Assembly: GCA_963708725.1 (NCBI GenBank) | Contig: CAVPTL010000018.1 | Location: 62,001-126,000 of the forward strand | Direction of reading: 5' to 3' | Length of the DNA: 64,000 nucleotides | From: CAVPTL01 sp963708725 | Lineage (GTDB): Bacteria; Actinomycetota; Thermoleophilia; Gaiellales; JAICJC01 | Shown here: piece after piece, positions 1-7,359 of the stretch | Layout: each line of letters begins with the position of its first letter | Numbering within the stretch: position 1 is the stretch's first letter | Position numbers and translations under genes: made by a program | The notes under the pieces: model-generated | Told to the model about the DNA's origin: nothing | Databases searched by the model: none | The model's input: only the letters and a program-made list of their open reading frames with translations

Positions 1-306
1 CACCACCTTGATGAAGAGCGTGGGCTGAAGGAACGGCTCGGGCAGCTCCGGCTCGCCGATCCATTGCTCGAGGTCAGTGACCCCGTGCTCGGTGATCACG
101 AACCGCTTGCGGTCGGGGCCGCGGCCGGGCTCCTCGCCGTCGGGAGCCACCAGACCATCGCGCTCGAGCCGGCCGAGAGTCGAGTACAGCTGCCCGAACT
201 TGAGGGGGCGGGCGTGGGCGAACACGGCGTCGTACTCACGCTTCAGCTCGTACCCGTGACGCGGTTCGCGCTCCAGAAGGCCGAGCAGGGAGAACGGCAC
301 GCTCAC
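1..306 (-). CDS. PadR family transcriptional regulator (3' end outside window)
   Basis: The minus-strand frame begins at a GTG (304-306) and stays open to the window edge, giving 102 visible residues that start VSVPFSLLGLLEREPRHGYE. This is the PadR winged-helix DNA-binding domain: the HGYEL helix, the FGQLYSTLGRLERDGLV recognition helix and a wing with GRGPDRKRFVITEHG. PadR proteins are usually repressors with a C-terminal dimerisation helix, which would lie beyond base 1. No Shine-Dalgarno precedes the GTG; the bases just upstream read ACCTCCC instead. A TATAGT -10 element and a 13-bp inverted repeat lie directly upstream, which suggests autoregulation. Family assignment is firm; the ligand and targets are unknown. 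Confidence 0.88.
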   Translation of the reverse strand, partial: MSVPFSLLGLLEREPRHGYELKREYDAVFAHARPLKFGQLYSTLGRLERDGLVAPDGEEPGRGPDRKRFVITEHGVTDLEQWIGEPELPEPFLQPTLFIKVV

Positions 307-312
307 GGGAGG

Positions 313-361
313 TACTCACTCGGTGAATAGCTCATACGGCCCACTATACACCGAGTGAGTA
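313..361 (-). promoter_or_regulatory. Inverted-repeat operator around the padR promoter
   Basis: A perfect 13-bp inverted repeat has arms TACTCACTCGGTG (313-325) and CACCGAGTGAGTA (349-361), separated by 23 bp. On the minus strand a TATAGT -10 hexamer (347-342) lies between the arms, so a protein bound to both arms would straddle the promoter. The left arm ends 7 bp before the padR GTG. The geometry fits autorepression by the PadR protein; this is inference from position and symmetry. It could also act on the plus-strand VOC gene whose start is 65 bp from the right arm. Confidence 0.7.
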
Positions 362-425
362 CGGCGCGCCAACTGCGAAACCGCGAACCGCCCTACGCCG
401 ATATCGATACAGTCCAACACCGAAC

Positions 426-806
426 ATGCAGGTACGGTTCGCGAGACACACCCGGCGATTTTCGGAGATCATCCAGTTCTACGGCCACGGGCTCGGTCTA
501 CCCCAGATCGGCGGTTTCGACGGCCACGACGGCTACGACGGCGTCTTCTTCGAGTTACCCGGGACGAACGCTCATCTGGAGTTCACCAGAGGCGGACGCC
601 ACGACGACGAAGAAGCGCCGCCGCCTCCAGAGACGCTGCTCGTCCTCTATCTCGGCACCATGGAGGCCGTCGATGAGGTTGTCGCACGCACCGCAGCAGA
701 GCTCGTCCAGCCTGCGAATCCCTACTGGAGAGCCCACGCAGTGACGCTCGCCGACCCGGATGGCTACCAGGTCGTTCTCGTCCCCGAGCGATGGCCAGGC
801 GCCTAG
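426..806 (+). CDS. VOC (glyoxalase/dioxygenase superfamily) protein
   Basis: A 126-residue protein with the beta-alpha-beta-beta-beta pattern of a VOC metal-site protein: an N-terminal segment with FYGHGLGLPQIGGF, a strand ending LEFTRGG, a central LLVLYLG strand, and the C-terminal signature TLADPDGYQVVLVPE typical of glyoxalase-like proteins. The likely C-terminal metal ligand is E122 in VLVPE; the N-terminal histidine seen in true glyoxalase I is not obvious, so the substrate is unknown. A TACAGT hexamer at 408-413 lies 12 nt before the ATG and there is no good ribosome binding site, so the transcript is probably very short-leadered. It is divergent from the PadR gene, and regulation by PadR is possible. 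Confidence 0.75.
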   Translation: MQVRFARHTRRFSEIIQFYGHGLGLPQIGGFDGHDGYDGVFFELPGTNAHLEFTRGGRHDDEEAPPPPETLLVLYLGTMEAVDEVVARTAAELVQPANPYWRAHAVTLADPDGYQVVLVPERWPGA

Positions 807-817
807 CCTCGTTGCGA

Positions 818-890
<73 letters not shown>

Positions 891-901
891 CGGCGCGGCG
901 C

Positions 902-907
902 AGTGTA
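902..907 (-). promoter_or_regulatory. -10 element of tRNA-Trp
   Basis: TACACT on the minus strand, 11 bp upstream of the mature tRNA 5' end, in the right place for a transcript with a very short 5' leader. No convincing -35 hexamer is visible at 16-18 bp spacing. The tRNA therefore probably has its own promoter. Confidence 0.5.
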
Positions 908-918
908 CCAACGGACGG

Positions 919-1599
919 TCACGCCCCGAGCGCAGTGATCACCGCACGAGGGTATTTTCCCTGGAATTCAGCTTGATCGCGGGCCACCTGTTGGCGGATC
1001 CACGCTGCCAGCTCGGGAACCGTCGTGTTCACGGTCTGGGACAGCGCGTGGCGGATCCGAGACTCGGGCACGAGCACCGGCGGCAGCCCCGCATCACGCA
1101 GCCGTACGAGCAGATCCGAGTCCTGGAACCAGACCGTGAATCGAGGATCGAAGAACTCACCGGGCTCGACCGCGAACCGCTCGACGGTCGCCCACGAAAG
1201 CGCGAAGCACCATGCGGCGAAATCGGTGCGCATCCCACCGTCGATCGTCATCGGAAACGTCACTGACGCGCCCGCGTCAAGCTCGGCTCGAAGCGGTGGC
1301 CACCACCCGGGAAGCGGCTCGACGTCGTCGTTCATGATCACGAGGTAGCGGCCGCGAGCCGCTCGGATGCCGGCGTTGACCGGTGCGGTGTAGCCCTGCG
1401 GCGATGAGCCGTTGTCCAGTACGAGCACCTCGTGGGTCTGGGGCGTTGTCTGCGCGATTGCTCTGAGGCAGCCGCGCACACGATCGCCCGCCGCGGCGAG
1501 CGTCGGCAAAACAATCGTCAGCTCTGGTCCCTGGCGAGCATCGTGCCGCGGTGCCCTCGGCGTTACAGCCGATGGTGTGACGACGCTCGTGACACTCAT
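919..1599 (-). CDS. Glycosyltransferase family 2
   Basis: A 226-residue GT-A fold transferase. LTIVLPT (27-33) is the first strand, VLVLDNGS (57-64) the nucleotide-binding loop, MNDDVEP (89-95) the DxD-like metal site, and WFQDSDL (157-163) the acceptor-side acidic motif. RIRH near 181 matches the late conserved histidine region. The enzyme would transfer a sugar from an NDP donor in surface-glycan assembly; donor and acceptor are unknown. I chose the ATG at 1597-1599 because residues upstream of it in frame do not look like protein. It lies inside the tail of the preceding glycosyltransferase frame. It is the last gene of the minus-strand glycan group, followed by tRNA-Trp. Confidence 0.82.
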   Translation of the reverse strand: MSVTSVVTPSAVTPRAPRHDARQGPELTIVLPTLAAAGDRVRGCLRAIAQTTPQTHEVLVLDNGSSPQGYTAPVNAGIRAARGRYLVIMNDDVEPLPGWWPPLRAELDAGASVTFPMTIDGGMRTDFAAWCFALSWATVERFAVEPGEFFDPRFTVWFQDSDLLVRLRDAGLPPVLVPESRIRHALSQTVNTTVPELAAWIRQQVARDQAEFQGKYPRAVITALGA

Positions 1600-2092
1600 C
1601 GGCCACTCGACCCACCGATGCCACCTCTGAGCACAGCGCGGCAAGCACGTGCGAGTCGGAGACCGGTGGGCAACGACCGACCGCGTCGAAGCACCTTCGG
1701 CTGATCGCCCACGCGACGCTCTCGACCGGGTGGCCTTTGGGCATTCCCGTCGACACGCTCGCGGCGAGCACGACGCCGGTGTCCAACGTCTCGATCAGAC
1801 GAGACAGCCACGCAGGTGACACCTCAGGGGTATCGCGCACGACCGCCAGGACTTCACCAGTGGCGATTGAGGCGCCGGTATTCACCGCAGCGGCCAGGCC
1901 CAGCCGTCCACCGGTGGAGACAACGCGCACGTCTCCCCCAAGCCGCTCGACCAAGCCCTCGAGACCCACCGCGCCGTCGTCCACGATCACGATTTCGTGG
2001 CTCGGCGCGTCGGCCAGCTGCGCCAACGAGACGAAACACCGCCAAGCCTGCTCGAGATCGCCGCAGACCGGCACGATCACGGATGCCCGCAC
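1277..2092 (-). CDS. Glycosyltransferase family 2, apparently frameshifted or overrun at its 3' end
   Basis: Starts with GTG just after the stop of the hexapeptide acyltransferase (TGA 2095-2097). Residues 1-160 are a GT2 N-terminal domain: ASVIVPV (3-9), IVIVDDG (34-40), a RLGLAAAVNTG segment (63-73) and the RDTPEVSPAWL segment in the DxD position (86-96). After about residue 165 the sequence becomes arginine- and serine-rich with no GT features, because the frame then runs out of phase over the next glycosyltransferase for about 320 bp. Either the true end was lost by an indel near 1600, which might once have joined the two GT domains, or the gene keeps a non-homologous tail. The functional state is uncertain. 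Confidence 0.5.
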   Translation of the reverse strand: MRASVIVPVCGDLEQAWRCFVSLAQLADAPSHEIVIVDDGAVGLEGLVERLGGDVRVVSTGGRLGLAAAVNTGASIATGEVLAVVRDTPEVSPAWLSRLIETLDTGVVLAASVSTGMPKGHPVESVAWAISRRCFDAVGRCPPVSDSHVLAALCSEVASVGRVADECHERRHTIGCNAEGTAARCSPGTRADDCFADARRGGRSCARLPQSNRADNAPDPRGARTGQRLIAAGLHRTGQRRHPSGSRPLPRDHERRRRAASRVVATASSRA

Positions 2093-2094
2093 CG

Positions 2095-2508
2095 TCAGCT
2101 CCCCTTCAGCGGCAATGGCCGGGCGGGATTTCCCACCCAGACTTCGCCGGCTGGTACGTCGCCCACCACGACCGCTCCCGCGCCCAGGCGGGCACCATCG
2201 CCGACCGTGACATACGGCCGGATCATCACTCCCACGCCCATTCTGACGCGATCACCGATCGTACAGTGCCCGGCGATTGCCGACATCGGCGCGATCTCAC
2301 AGTCCTCGCCGATCACCACGTCATGCCCGACATGCACCGACTTCATCAGCCAGCTGCGGCTACCCACCTGCGTCGGTCGACTGACTCCCGCATCGACGCT
2401 GGTGAATGCCTCGATACGCGCGTCTGGCGCGATCACCGGGGTGATGCCGGCGCCGTTGAAGCCACGCATCTGCGGCGGCGCGCCAATCAAGGCCAGTGGA
2501 GAGATCAC
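2095..2508 (-). CDS. Left-handed beta-helix (hexapeptide repeat) acyltransferase
   Basis: A 137-residue protein made of hexapeptide turns such as VHVGHDVVIGEDCEIAP, CTIGDRVRMGVGVMI and VTVGDGARLGAGAVVVG, ending VWVGNPARPL, the usual finish of sugar O- or N-acetyltransferases. The GHD/VHVGHD histidine is the likely catalytic base, as in LpxA/LpxD-type and serine acetyltransferase-like enzymes. The start is the GTG at 2506-2508, which overlaps the TGA of the upstream glycosyltransferase as GTGA. Its place between glycosyltransferases suggests acylation of a sugar or nucleotide sugar in the glycan made here. Shorter than LpxD, so probably a single trimeric helix without an N-terminal domain. Confidence 0.78.
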   Translation of the reverse strand: MISPLALIGAPPQMRGFNGAGITPVIAPDARIEAFTSVDAGVSRPTQVGSRSWLMKSVHVGHDVVIGEDCEIAPMSAIAGHCTIGDRVRMGVGVMIRPYVTVGDGARLGAGAVVVGDVPAGEVWVGNPARPLPLKGS

Positions 2509-3515
2509 GACGGCCCCTGGTCGAGGGCCTGAATCCGAGCCGCAACGTCGGCATCCCACGGGTCATGCGCCAGGGCGGCCACCAGGTCACACGCTGCCAG
2601 CGCTGGACGCCCAAGAGCCAGATGTGTTTCGCATGCCGCAATCCGGGCCTGGGCCGCCGCCCGGTGCTCACGGTTGACGGGAAGCAGCGACTCCATCGAT
2701 AGGGCCAGCTCCGACGAGACCTGCGAGGCGAGGTGCACCATTACGCTGTAGGCCGCGAGCAGCTCACCGGGCGTCACCGCATCGGGCGCAAGTGAGGTGA
2801 TCATGTATCGCCGAAACGGCAGCTCAGCCGCCACGATCCGCTGGAGCTTCGGTCCGCTTGACCCCAGGTTCATGTTGGTGGCGTGTCGCCGGTAGCGGTA
2901 GAGCGGCTCGTGAATCAGGCCGATGCCGCTCACCTGGGCGACGTGGAATGCGATCCACCAGTCCTCCCACGCCCCGGTGTGCTCATCGATCGGCGCGAAC
3001 CGATTGGCCAACGACGCCCGCACCATCATCGGGCCGCCCGAGACGACGTTTCGCTGCAGCAGGGTCGGCAGCAGCGGCCCATCGATCGCGGGCACGCCAA
3101 ACGCCTGGAGAAACGAGGGATGAATGACTGCACCGGAGTCGTCGACCACCTCCATGTCGCTATGCACCAAACCGATGTGGGGATGGTCGGAGAGGTACTC
3201 CACCTGACGCGCAGTCTTGGTCGAAACCCAGGTGTCATCGGCCGACAGGAAGGAGATCAGCTCCCCCGAAACCTCGCCAAGCCCACGATTGATCGTCGAG
3301 AGCAACCCGCCGTTGGGCTTTTGAATGAAGCGAATCCGCTCGCCGTAGCGACCTGCCACCTCGGCGGTCGCGTCGGTCGATCCATCGTCGATGACAACGA
3401 TCTCGATCAGCTCTGACGGGTAGGACTGCGCCAGTACGCTCTCGATTGCCGCTCCCAGATAGCGGCCGTAGTTATAGGTCGAGATGATGCAGCTCACCGT
3501 GGGACGGTGGGTCAC
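2505..3515 (-). CDS. Glycosyltransferase family 2 with C-terminal helical extension
   Basis: A 336-residue GT2 enzyme. VSCIISTYNYGRYL (7-20), IVVIDDGSTDAT (39-50), the QKPNGGLLSTINRG segment and SADDTW (91-96, metal-binding DxD) are all canonical. A GAWEDWWIAFHVA motif follows in the acceptor domain. After about residue 270 there is an alanine-rich helical region resembling one TPR-like pair. The GTG start (3513-3515) overlaps the stop of the epimerase gene as GTGA, so the two are translationally coupled. It likely adds a sugar to a surface glycan precursor; specificity cannot be read from sequence. Confidence 0.85.
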   Translation of the reverse strand: MTHRPTVSCIISTYNYGRYLGAAIESVLAQSYPSELIEIVVIDDGSTDATAEVAGRYGERIRFIQKPNGGLLSTINRGLGEVSGELISFLSADDTWVSTKTARQVEYLSDHPHIGLVHSDMEVVDDSGAVIHPSFLQAFGVPAIDGPLLPTLLQRNVVSGGPMMVRASLANRFAPIDEHTGAWEDWWIAFHVAQVSGIGLIHEPLYRYRRHATNMNLGSSGPKLQRIVAAELPFRRYMITSLAPDAVTPGELLAAYSVMVHLASQVSSELALSMESLLPVNREHRAAAQARIAACETHLALGRPALAACDLVAALAHDPWDADVAARIQALDQGPS

Positions 3516-4390
3516 GCGGCTCGCGTCCCCGCCTGGTGTCGCGCAGAGGCGTCGTGCGGGCCACACACACGCTCCAACACGCCTGCGATCGGGACGACCT
3601 GCTCGCAGGCGGCGTGGCGGGGCTCGGCGATGCGGTCGCCGCGACGCGGTAAGCCCAGCTCGACGGGCCGATGGGGGTAGAGAGCTTCGGCCACCTCGGG
3701 GATGAAACGCTCACCACCGGGGTGGATCGTGTAGCGCCCATGGGCCGAGACCGCCGCCCAGAACATGAGCGCCGTTGCTTCGGCGAGTGAGATGAAAAAC
3801 CGGGTACAGGCGGTCACCGGCACCGGCGCCGATTCCGGGAGCGCCGCCCACAGTTCGAACACGTTGCCGGCGGTCTCGGCCACGTTGTAGAAGCGGGCCA
3901 CGTTCCCTCCGGCCGCCAACGTGAGCCGCTCGGCGAGCAGTTTGCTCGCACCATAGGCGGTCTCGGGATCGCAGGCCTTGCACGTGCTCGCGGTGACCAC
4001 CCGAGCGCCAAACGCGCGCGCTGAGGCGATCATGTTGGCAGTGCCGACCGCGTTGACCGCAAGCACCGACAGGGGATCGACCTCACCCTCCGGCGCGTGC
4101 TTGGCCCCGGCCAGGTGCATGATGATGGTCGGGCGAAACGTGCCCAGTACCCGATGCACCACGCTCCACGACTGCACGTCAAGTTCTTCGATATCAGTCG
4201 CCAGAAACGTCGTGCCGGCGGCGGCCATGATCCTTGTAACCTCAGCCCCGATGCTGCCGGCTGCCCCGGTCACGAGCACCCGCTCGCGCCCAAGTTGTTC
4301 GAGTGGAACGGTGATGTCCATCGGCCGTGGCGCGCGGCCCAAAGCGAGTTCGAGCTCGGCGGCAGTCCACGGTTTCGGCGCGATCTTCAC
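3512..4390 (-). CDS. NAD-dependent sugar epimerase/dehydratase (PseB/CapD-like SDR)
   Basis: A 292-residue extended SDR. The Rossmann motif is VLVTGAAGSIGAE at about 38-50. DIEELDVQSW follows the second strand and IIMHLAGAKHAP matches the fourth-strand signature. TASTCKACDPETAYGASK is the STDKA...YGATK catalytic stretch of UDP-GlcNAc 4,6-dehydratases (PseB type, with the Tyr and Lys present). No ATG fits; the GTG at 4388-4390 gives a start just before IAPKPW. It follows dprA by 40 bp on the same strand and feeds the glycosyltransferases downstream with a modified nucleotide sugar. It is soluble, lacking the transmembrane half of CapD/FlaA1. Confidence 0.82.
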   Translation of the reverse strand: MKIAPKPWTAAELELALGRAPRPMDITVPLEQLGRERVLVTGAAGSIGAEVTRIMAAAGTTFLATDIEELDVQSWSVVHRVLGTFRPTIIMHLAGAKHAPEGEVDPLSVLAVNAVGTANMIASARAFGARVVTASTCKACDPETAYGASKLLAERLTLAAGGNVARFYNVAETAGNVFELWAALPESAPVPVTACTRFFISLAEATALMFWAAVSAHGRYTIHPGGERFIPEVAEALYPHRPVELGLPRRGDRIAEPRHAACEQVVPIAGVLERVCGPHDASARHQAGTRAA

Positions 4391-4430
4391 AGCCCGCAGA
4401 TAGTCGGCCTCGACGCGCTGATATTGAGCG

Positions 4431-5516
4431 TCACACGGTTGTGGTGACCCTCCGCACCGGCACGATCCGTCCGTGCCGGTCGCGTAACACCCAGCCATCG
4501 ATCTCGAGTTGGGTAACCGCCGCCGCTGCGTCACCGGCCGACATCCGCAGCCGCTCGCACAGCGTGTCGAGATGAACCGATCCGCGCGCGACCTCGGCCA
4601 TCACCGGTGCCAGTCGCTCAGGGAGCGCGACCGCGGCGACCCGATCGGGATCGATTCCGAGCCAGCCTGCGAGGTCCTCGGTGTTTTCGATCAACCCCGC
4701 GCCCGCCTTGATCAGACCGTTGGTCCCCGCCGCGCCGGCGACGGCCGGCGAACCGGGCACAGCGAGCACATCTCGCCCGAGATCAAGCGCCTGGTCGGCC
4801 GTGATCAGCGCGCCGCTTCGGCTGCGAGCCTCGACCACAAGCAACGTCTCGGAGAGCGCCGCGATGATCCGGTTTCGGGCCGGGAACCGCCACGGTGCCG
4901 GCGCCACCCCGGGAGGATATTCGGACATCACCAGGCCACACTCCAGCACCCGCTGGAACAGGCGTGCGTTCGTCCGAGGGTAGATCACGTCCACACCGCA
5001 TCCGAGTACGGCATACGTCGGGCCACCCCCGGCCACCGCCCCCGCGTGTGCGGCGGCGTCGATCCCAAGCGCTATCCCGCTGACCACCGCCACCCCGTTG
5101 ACCGCCGCGAACTGCGCCAGCTCGCGGGTGAGCACGAGCCCGTGGTCGCTCGGGTGTCGGGAACCCACGATCGAGATCGCTGGTGTCTCGACCTCCAGCG
5201 GCGGGCCGGCTCCGCGGGTAAAAATCGCCACCGGCGGGTCGGCGAGCTGGGAGAGCGCTGCGGGATACCCCGGCTCTCCGAAGCCGTGACACGCGATCCC
5301 GCGAGTCGCGAGCTCCGCCCGGTAGCCCCCGACATCGAGTGTGCGGGCGATCCGCAGCTCAGCGACGAACTGCTCGGGAACGCCCATTCGGCGAAGGTAC
5401 GCAGGCGATGCCGACATCAGCGCCGTGCATCCCCCCGCTCGGCGGGCGAGTCGTGAAGGCTCGACCGCAGCTGCAGCCGCAGCCACCGCGATCCGGACTC
5501 CCACGTCGCTGCTCAT
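4431..5516 (-). CDS. dprA: DNA-processing protein DprA
   Basis: A 361-residue DprA/Smf protein, which loads RecA onto incoming single-stranded DNA during natural transformation. The Rossmann-like core is clear: AISIVGSRHPS, VVSGIALGIDAAAHAGA, PTYAVLGCGVDVIYPRTN, MSEYPPGVAP, ARNRIIAALS, LLVVEARSRSGALITA and VLAVPGSP are all DprA signatures. A C-terminal winged-helix-like segment follows (LDTLCERLRMSAGDAAAAVTQLEIDGWV, given only as its limits). The ATG (5514-5516) overlaps the comM stop as ATGA. Order comM-dprA is standard in actinobacteria; the glycan genes that follow it here are not. Confidence 0.95.
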   Translation of the reverse strand: MSSDVGVRIAVAAAAAAVEPSRLARRAGGCTALMSASPAYLRRMGVPEQFVAELRIARTLDVGGYRAELATRGIACHGFGEPGYPAALSQLADPPVAIFTRGAGPPLEVETPAISIVGSRHPSDHGLVLTRELAQFAAVNGVAVVSGIALGIDAAAHAGAVAGGGPTYAVLGCGVDVIYPRTNARLFQRVLECGLVMSEYPPGVAPAPWRFPARNRIIAALSETLLVVEARSRSGALITADQALDLGRDVLAVPGSPAVAGAAGTNGLIKAGAGLIENTEDLAGWLGIDPDRVAAVALPERLAPVMAEVARGSVHLDTLCERLRMSAGDAAAAVTQLEIDGWVLRDRHGRIVPVRRVTTTV

Positions 5517-6943
5517 GCCACCCCCCGGTACGACAGCGCCTCGGCCATGTGGTCGCCGGACACCCGCTCGCAGTCTGCGAGAGCGGCGATGGTACGGGCG
5601 ACGGATGTCGCCCGATCCGACGCCCTCCCCGACAGCCGCCCGACTCGCACCGCGCGACCAAGCAGATCGACCGCCGGCTCGGAAAGCGATGGTGGGCACT
5701 CGGACAGGTGCACCCGAGCAGATGCGACCCTCGTCGCGACCACGTCAGAACCCTCACCGGGTGGACCGTGTGCGTCGATCCGCGGCGCCTCGACACGCAG
5801 GTCGAACCGGTCGAGCAGCGGCCCACTGAGCCGGGAGCGGTACGCCGTCAGCCGCTGCTGGGGGCAGGTGCACTCGCGCTCGGGATCGCCGAAATGGCCA
5901 CACGGACACGGGTTCATCGCGCCCACGACGATGCTGCGTGACGGCATCACCGCCCTACCCCACGCGCGGGCGATCTCGACCCGGCCCTCCTCCAGCGGCA
6001 CCCGCAGCGCCTCGAGCGCCGGGCGCGAGAACTCGGGCAGCTCGTCGAGGAAGAGCACTCCCAGGTGGGCCAACGTGACCTCACCGGGCCGCAGGCTCGC
6101 CCCGCCCACCAGCGCGGCCGACGATGCGCTGTGATGCGGAGCGCGAAACGGACGGCGATCGGCTCGATCCCCGGGAGTGAGCAGGCCGGCCGCTGAGTAC
6201 ACGCGGGAGATCTCGAGAGATTCCGCGGGCGTCGGCGGCGGCAGGATGCCACCGAGACGCCGGGCGAGCATCGTTTTGCCAGACCCTGGAGGACCCGACA
6301 TGAGCAGATTATGCGAGCCGGCTGCGGACAGCTCGAGCGCCCTGCGGGCACGCGGTTGGCCGCGGACGTCCGACAAATCGGGCCAAGCGGAGGACGCGGT
6401 GGTGCGTAACGGCGGGAGCTGGGCCGATTCGGACCGTCCGCAGAGAATGTCGACCGCCTCGTTGAGCGTCCGCGCGGCCAACACCGAGATACCCGGCACC
6501 TGTGCAGCCTCAGCGGCGTTTTGCGGCGCCATCAGCAGTTCTGAGACCCCTGCCCGGGCCGCGTCCTGCGCCATCGCCAGGGCGCCTCTCACCGGGCGTA
6601 GCGCCCCGTCGAGTCCAAGCTCGGCCACCGCGGCCACCGCTTCGACTCGCTCGACCGGCGCCTGTTTGGACGCCGCGAGCACCGCGAGTGCAATCGCCAG
6701 ATCGAGGCCGGTGCCCTCTTTCCGCTCCTGCGCGGGGGCGAGATTCACCACCAGCCGCGAGCCCGGGAACCGAAACCGCGCCGACGTGAGCCCGCTGCGC
6801 ACCCGCTCACGAGCCTCCTGCAACGCCCGATCGGCCAAGCCGACCAGGCGAAACGACGGTGCACCCCGGTAGGCGTGCGCCTCGACCTCGACGCGACGTG
6901 CGTCGAGGCCTGCCAACCAGAACGTGTGAGTGCGGGCAACCAT
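5513..6943 (-). CDS. comM: YifB/ComM family Mg-chelatase-like AAA+ ATPase
   Basis: A 476-residue ComM protein. The N-terminal ribosomal-S5-like ChlI fold runs to about 165 (FRLVGLADRALQEARERV, VNLAPAQERKEGTGLDLAIA). The AAA+ domain has Walker A GPPGSGKTMLARRLGGILPP, the HHSASSAALVGG loop and FLDELPEF as Walker B. The C-terminal Mg-chelatase domain carries the MNPCPCGHFGDP zinc-like motif and the C-terminal RTIADL-type helix (here RTIAALADCERVS). ComM is a hexameric helicase that promotes branch migration in natural transformation. The ATG at 6941-6943 starts a typical N-terminus; 59 bp separate it from yraN. Confidence 0.94.
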   Translation of the reverse strand: MVARTHTFWLAGLDARRVEVEAHAYRGAPSFRLVGLADRALQEARERVRSGLTSARFRFPGSRLVVNLAPAQERKEGTGLDLAIALAVLAASKQAPVERVEAVAAVAELGLDGALRPVRGALAMAQDAARAGVSELLMAPQNAAEAAQVPGISVLAARTLNEAVDILCGRSESAQLPPLRTTASSAWPDLSDVRGQPRARRALELSAAGSHNLLMSGPPGSGKTMLARRLGGILPPPTPAESLEISRVYSAAGLLTPGDRADRRPFRAPHHSASSAALVGGASLRPGEVTLAHLGVLFLDELPEFSRPALEALRVPLEEGRVEIARAWGRAVMPSRSIVVGAMNPCPCGHFGDPERECTCPQQRLTAYRSRLSGPLLDRFDLRVEAPRIDAHGPPGEGSDVVATRVASARVHLSECPPSLSEPAVDLLGRAVRVGRLSGRASDRATSVARTIAALADCERVSGDHMAEALSYRGVA

Positions 6944-7002
6944 CGGCGCAGAGTCTGTCGCCGTGCTCCCCTACGTGTCAGTAACGAGCCGTGCCGAAAC
7001 CG

Positions 7003-7359
7003 TCAGGAGAACGCGCCGGGCAGGTGCCTGATCCGCAGGCCGTCGACCGCGATCACATCGAAGCGGAGCTCGGTGGCTCGGGGATGGCGCTCGAGCAGCA
7101 TCTCCCCCGCCTCGTACAGCCGGCGCTGCTTGAACCCATCAATCGCATCCAGCGCCGCGCCGCGTCCATCGTGGCGTCGCGCCTTGACCTCACACACCAC
7201 CAGCACCCCACCACGGATCGCCACGATGTCGACCTCCCTCCCACCGACCTTGACGTTTCGGCCGAGCACGCGATACCCGCGGACGCGCAGCCACCAGGCC
7301 GCAACCACCTCGGCCCGGCGACCGAGATCAGCCGGCGATATCGAAACCCAGCTGCTCAT
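7003..7359 (-). CDS. YraN family endonuclease-like protein (UPF0102)
   Basis: A 118-residue YraN protein. LGRRAEVVAAWWLRVRGYRVLGRN, at about 12-35 (quoted by its limits LGRRAEVV and VLGRN), is the family N-terminus. EVDIVAIRGGVLVVCEVKAR carries the E..D...EVK nuclease-like core of the restriction endonuclease fold. The ATG (7357-7359) lies 32 bp inside the end of rnhB, so the pair is translationally coupled. Cellular role is unknown in general; the family is routinely found beside rnhB and comM. Confidence 0.9.
   Translation of the reverse strand: MSSWVSISPADLGRRAEVVAAWWLRVRGYRVLGRNVKVGGREVDIVAIRGGVLVVCEVKARRHDGRGAALDAIDGFKQRRLYEAGEMLLERHPRATELRFDVIAVDGLRIRHLPGAFS

Noticed and set aside
307..313. 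GGGAGGT next to the padR start as a ribosome binding site
   Set aside because: It is on the plus strand; the padR message reads ACCTCCC there, which is the complement of a Shine-Dalgarno sequence.
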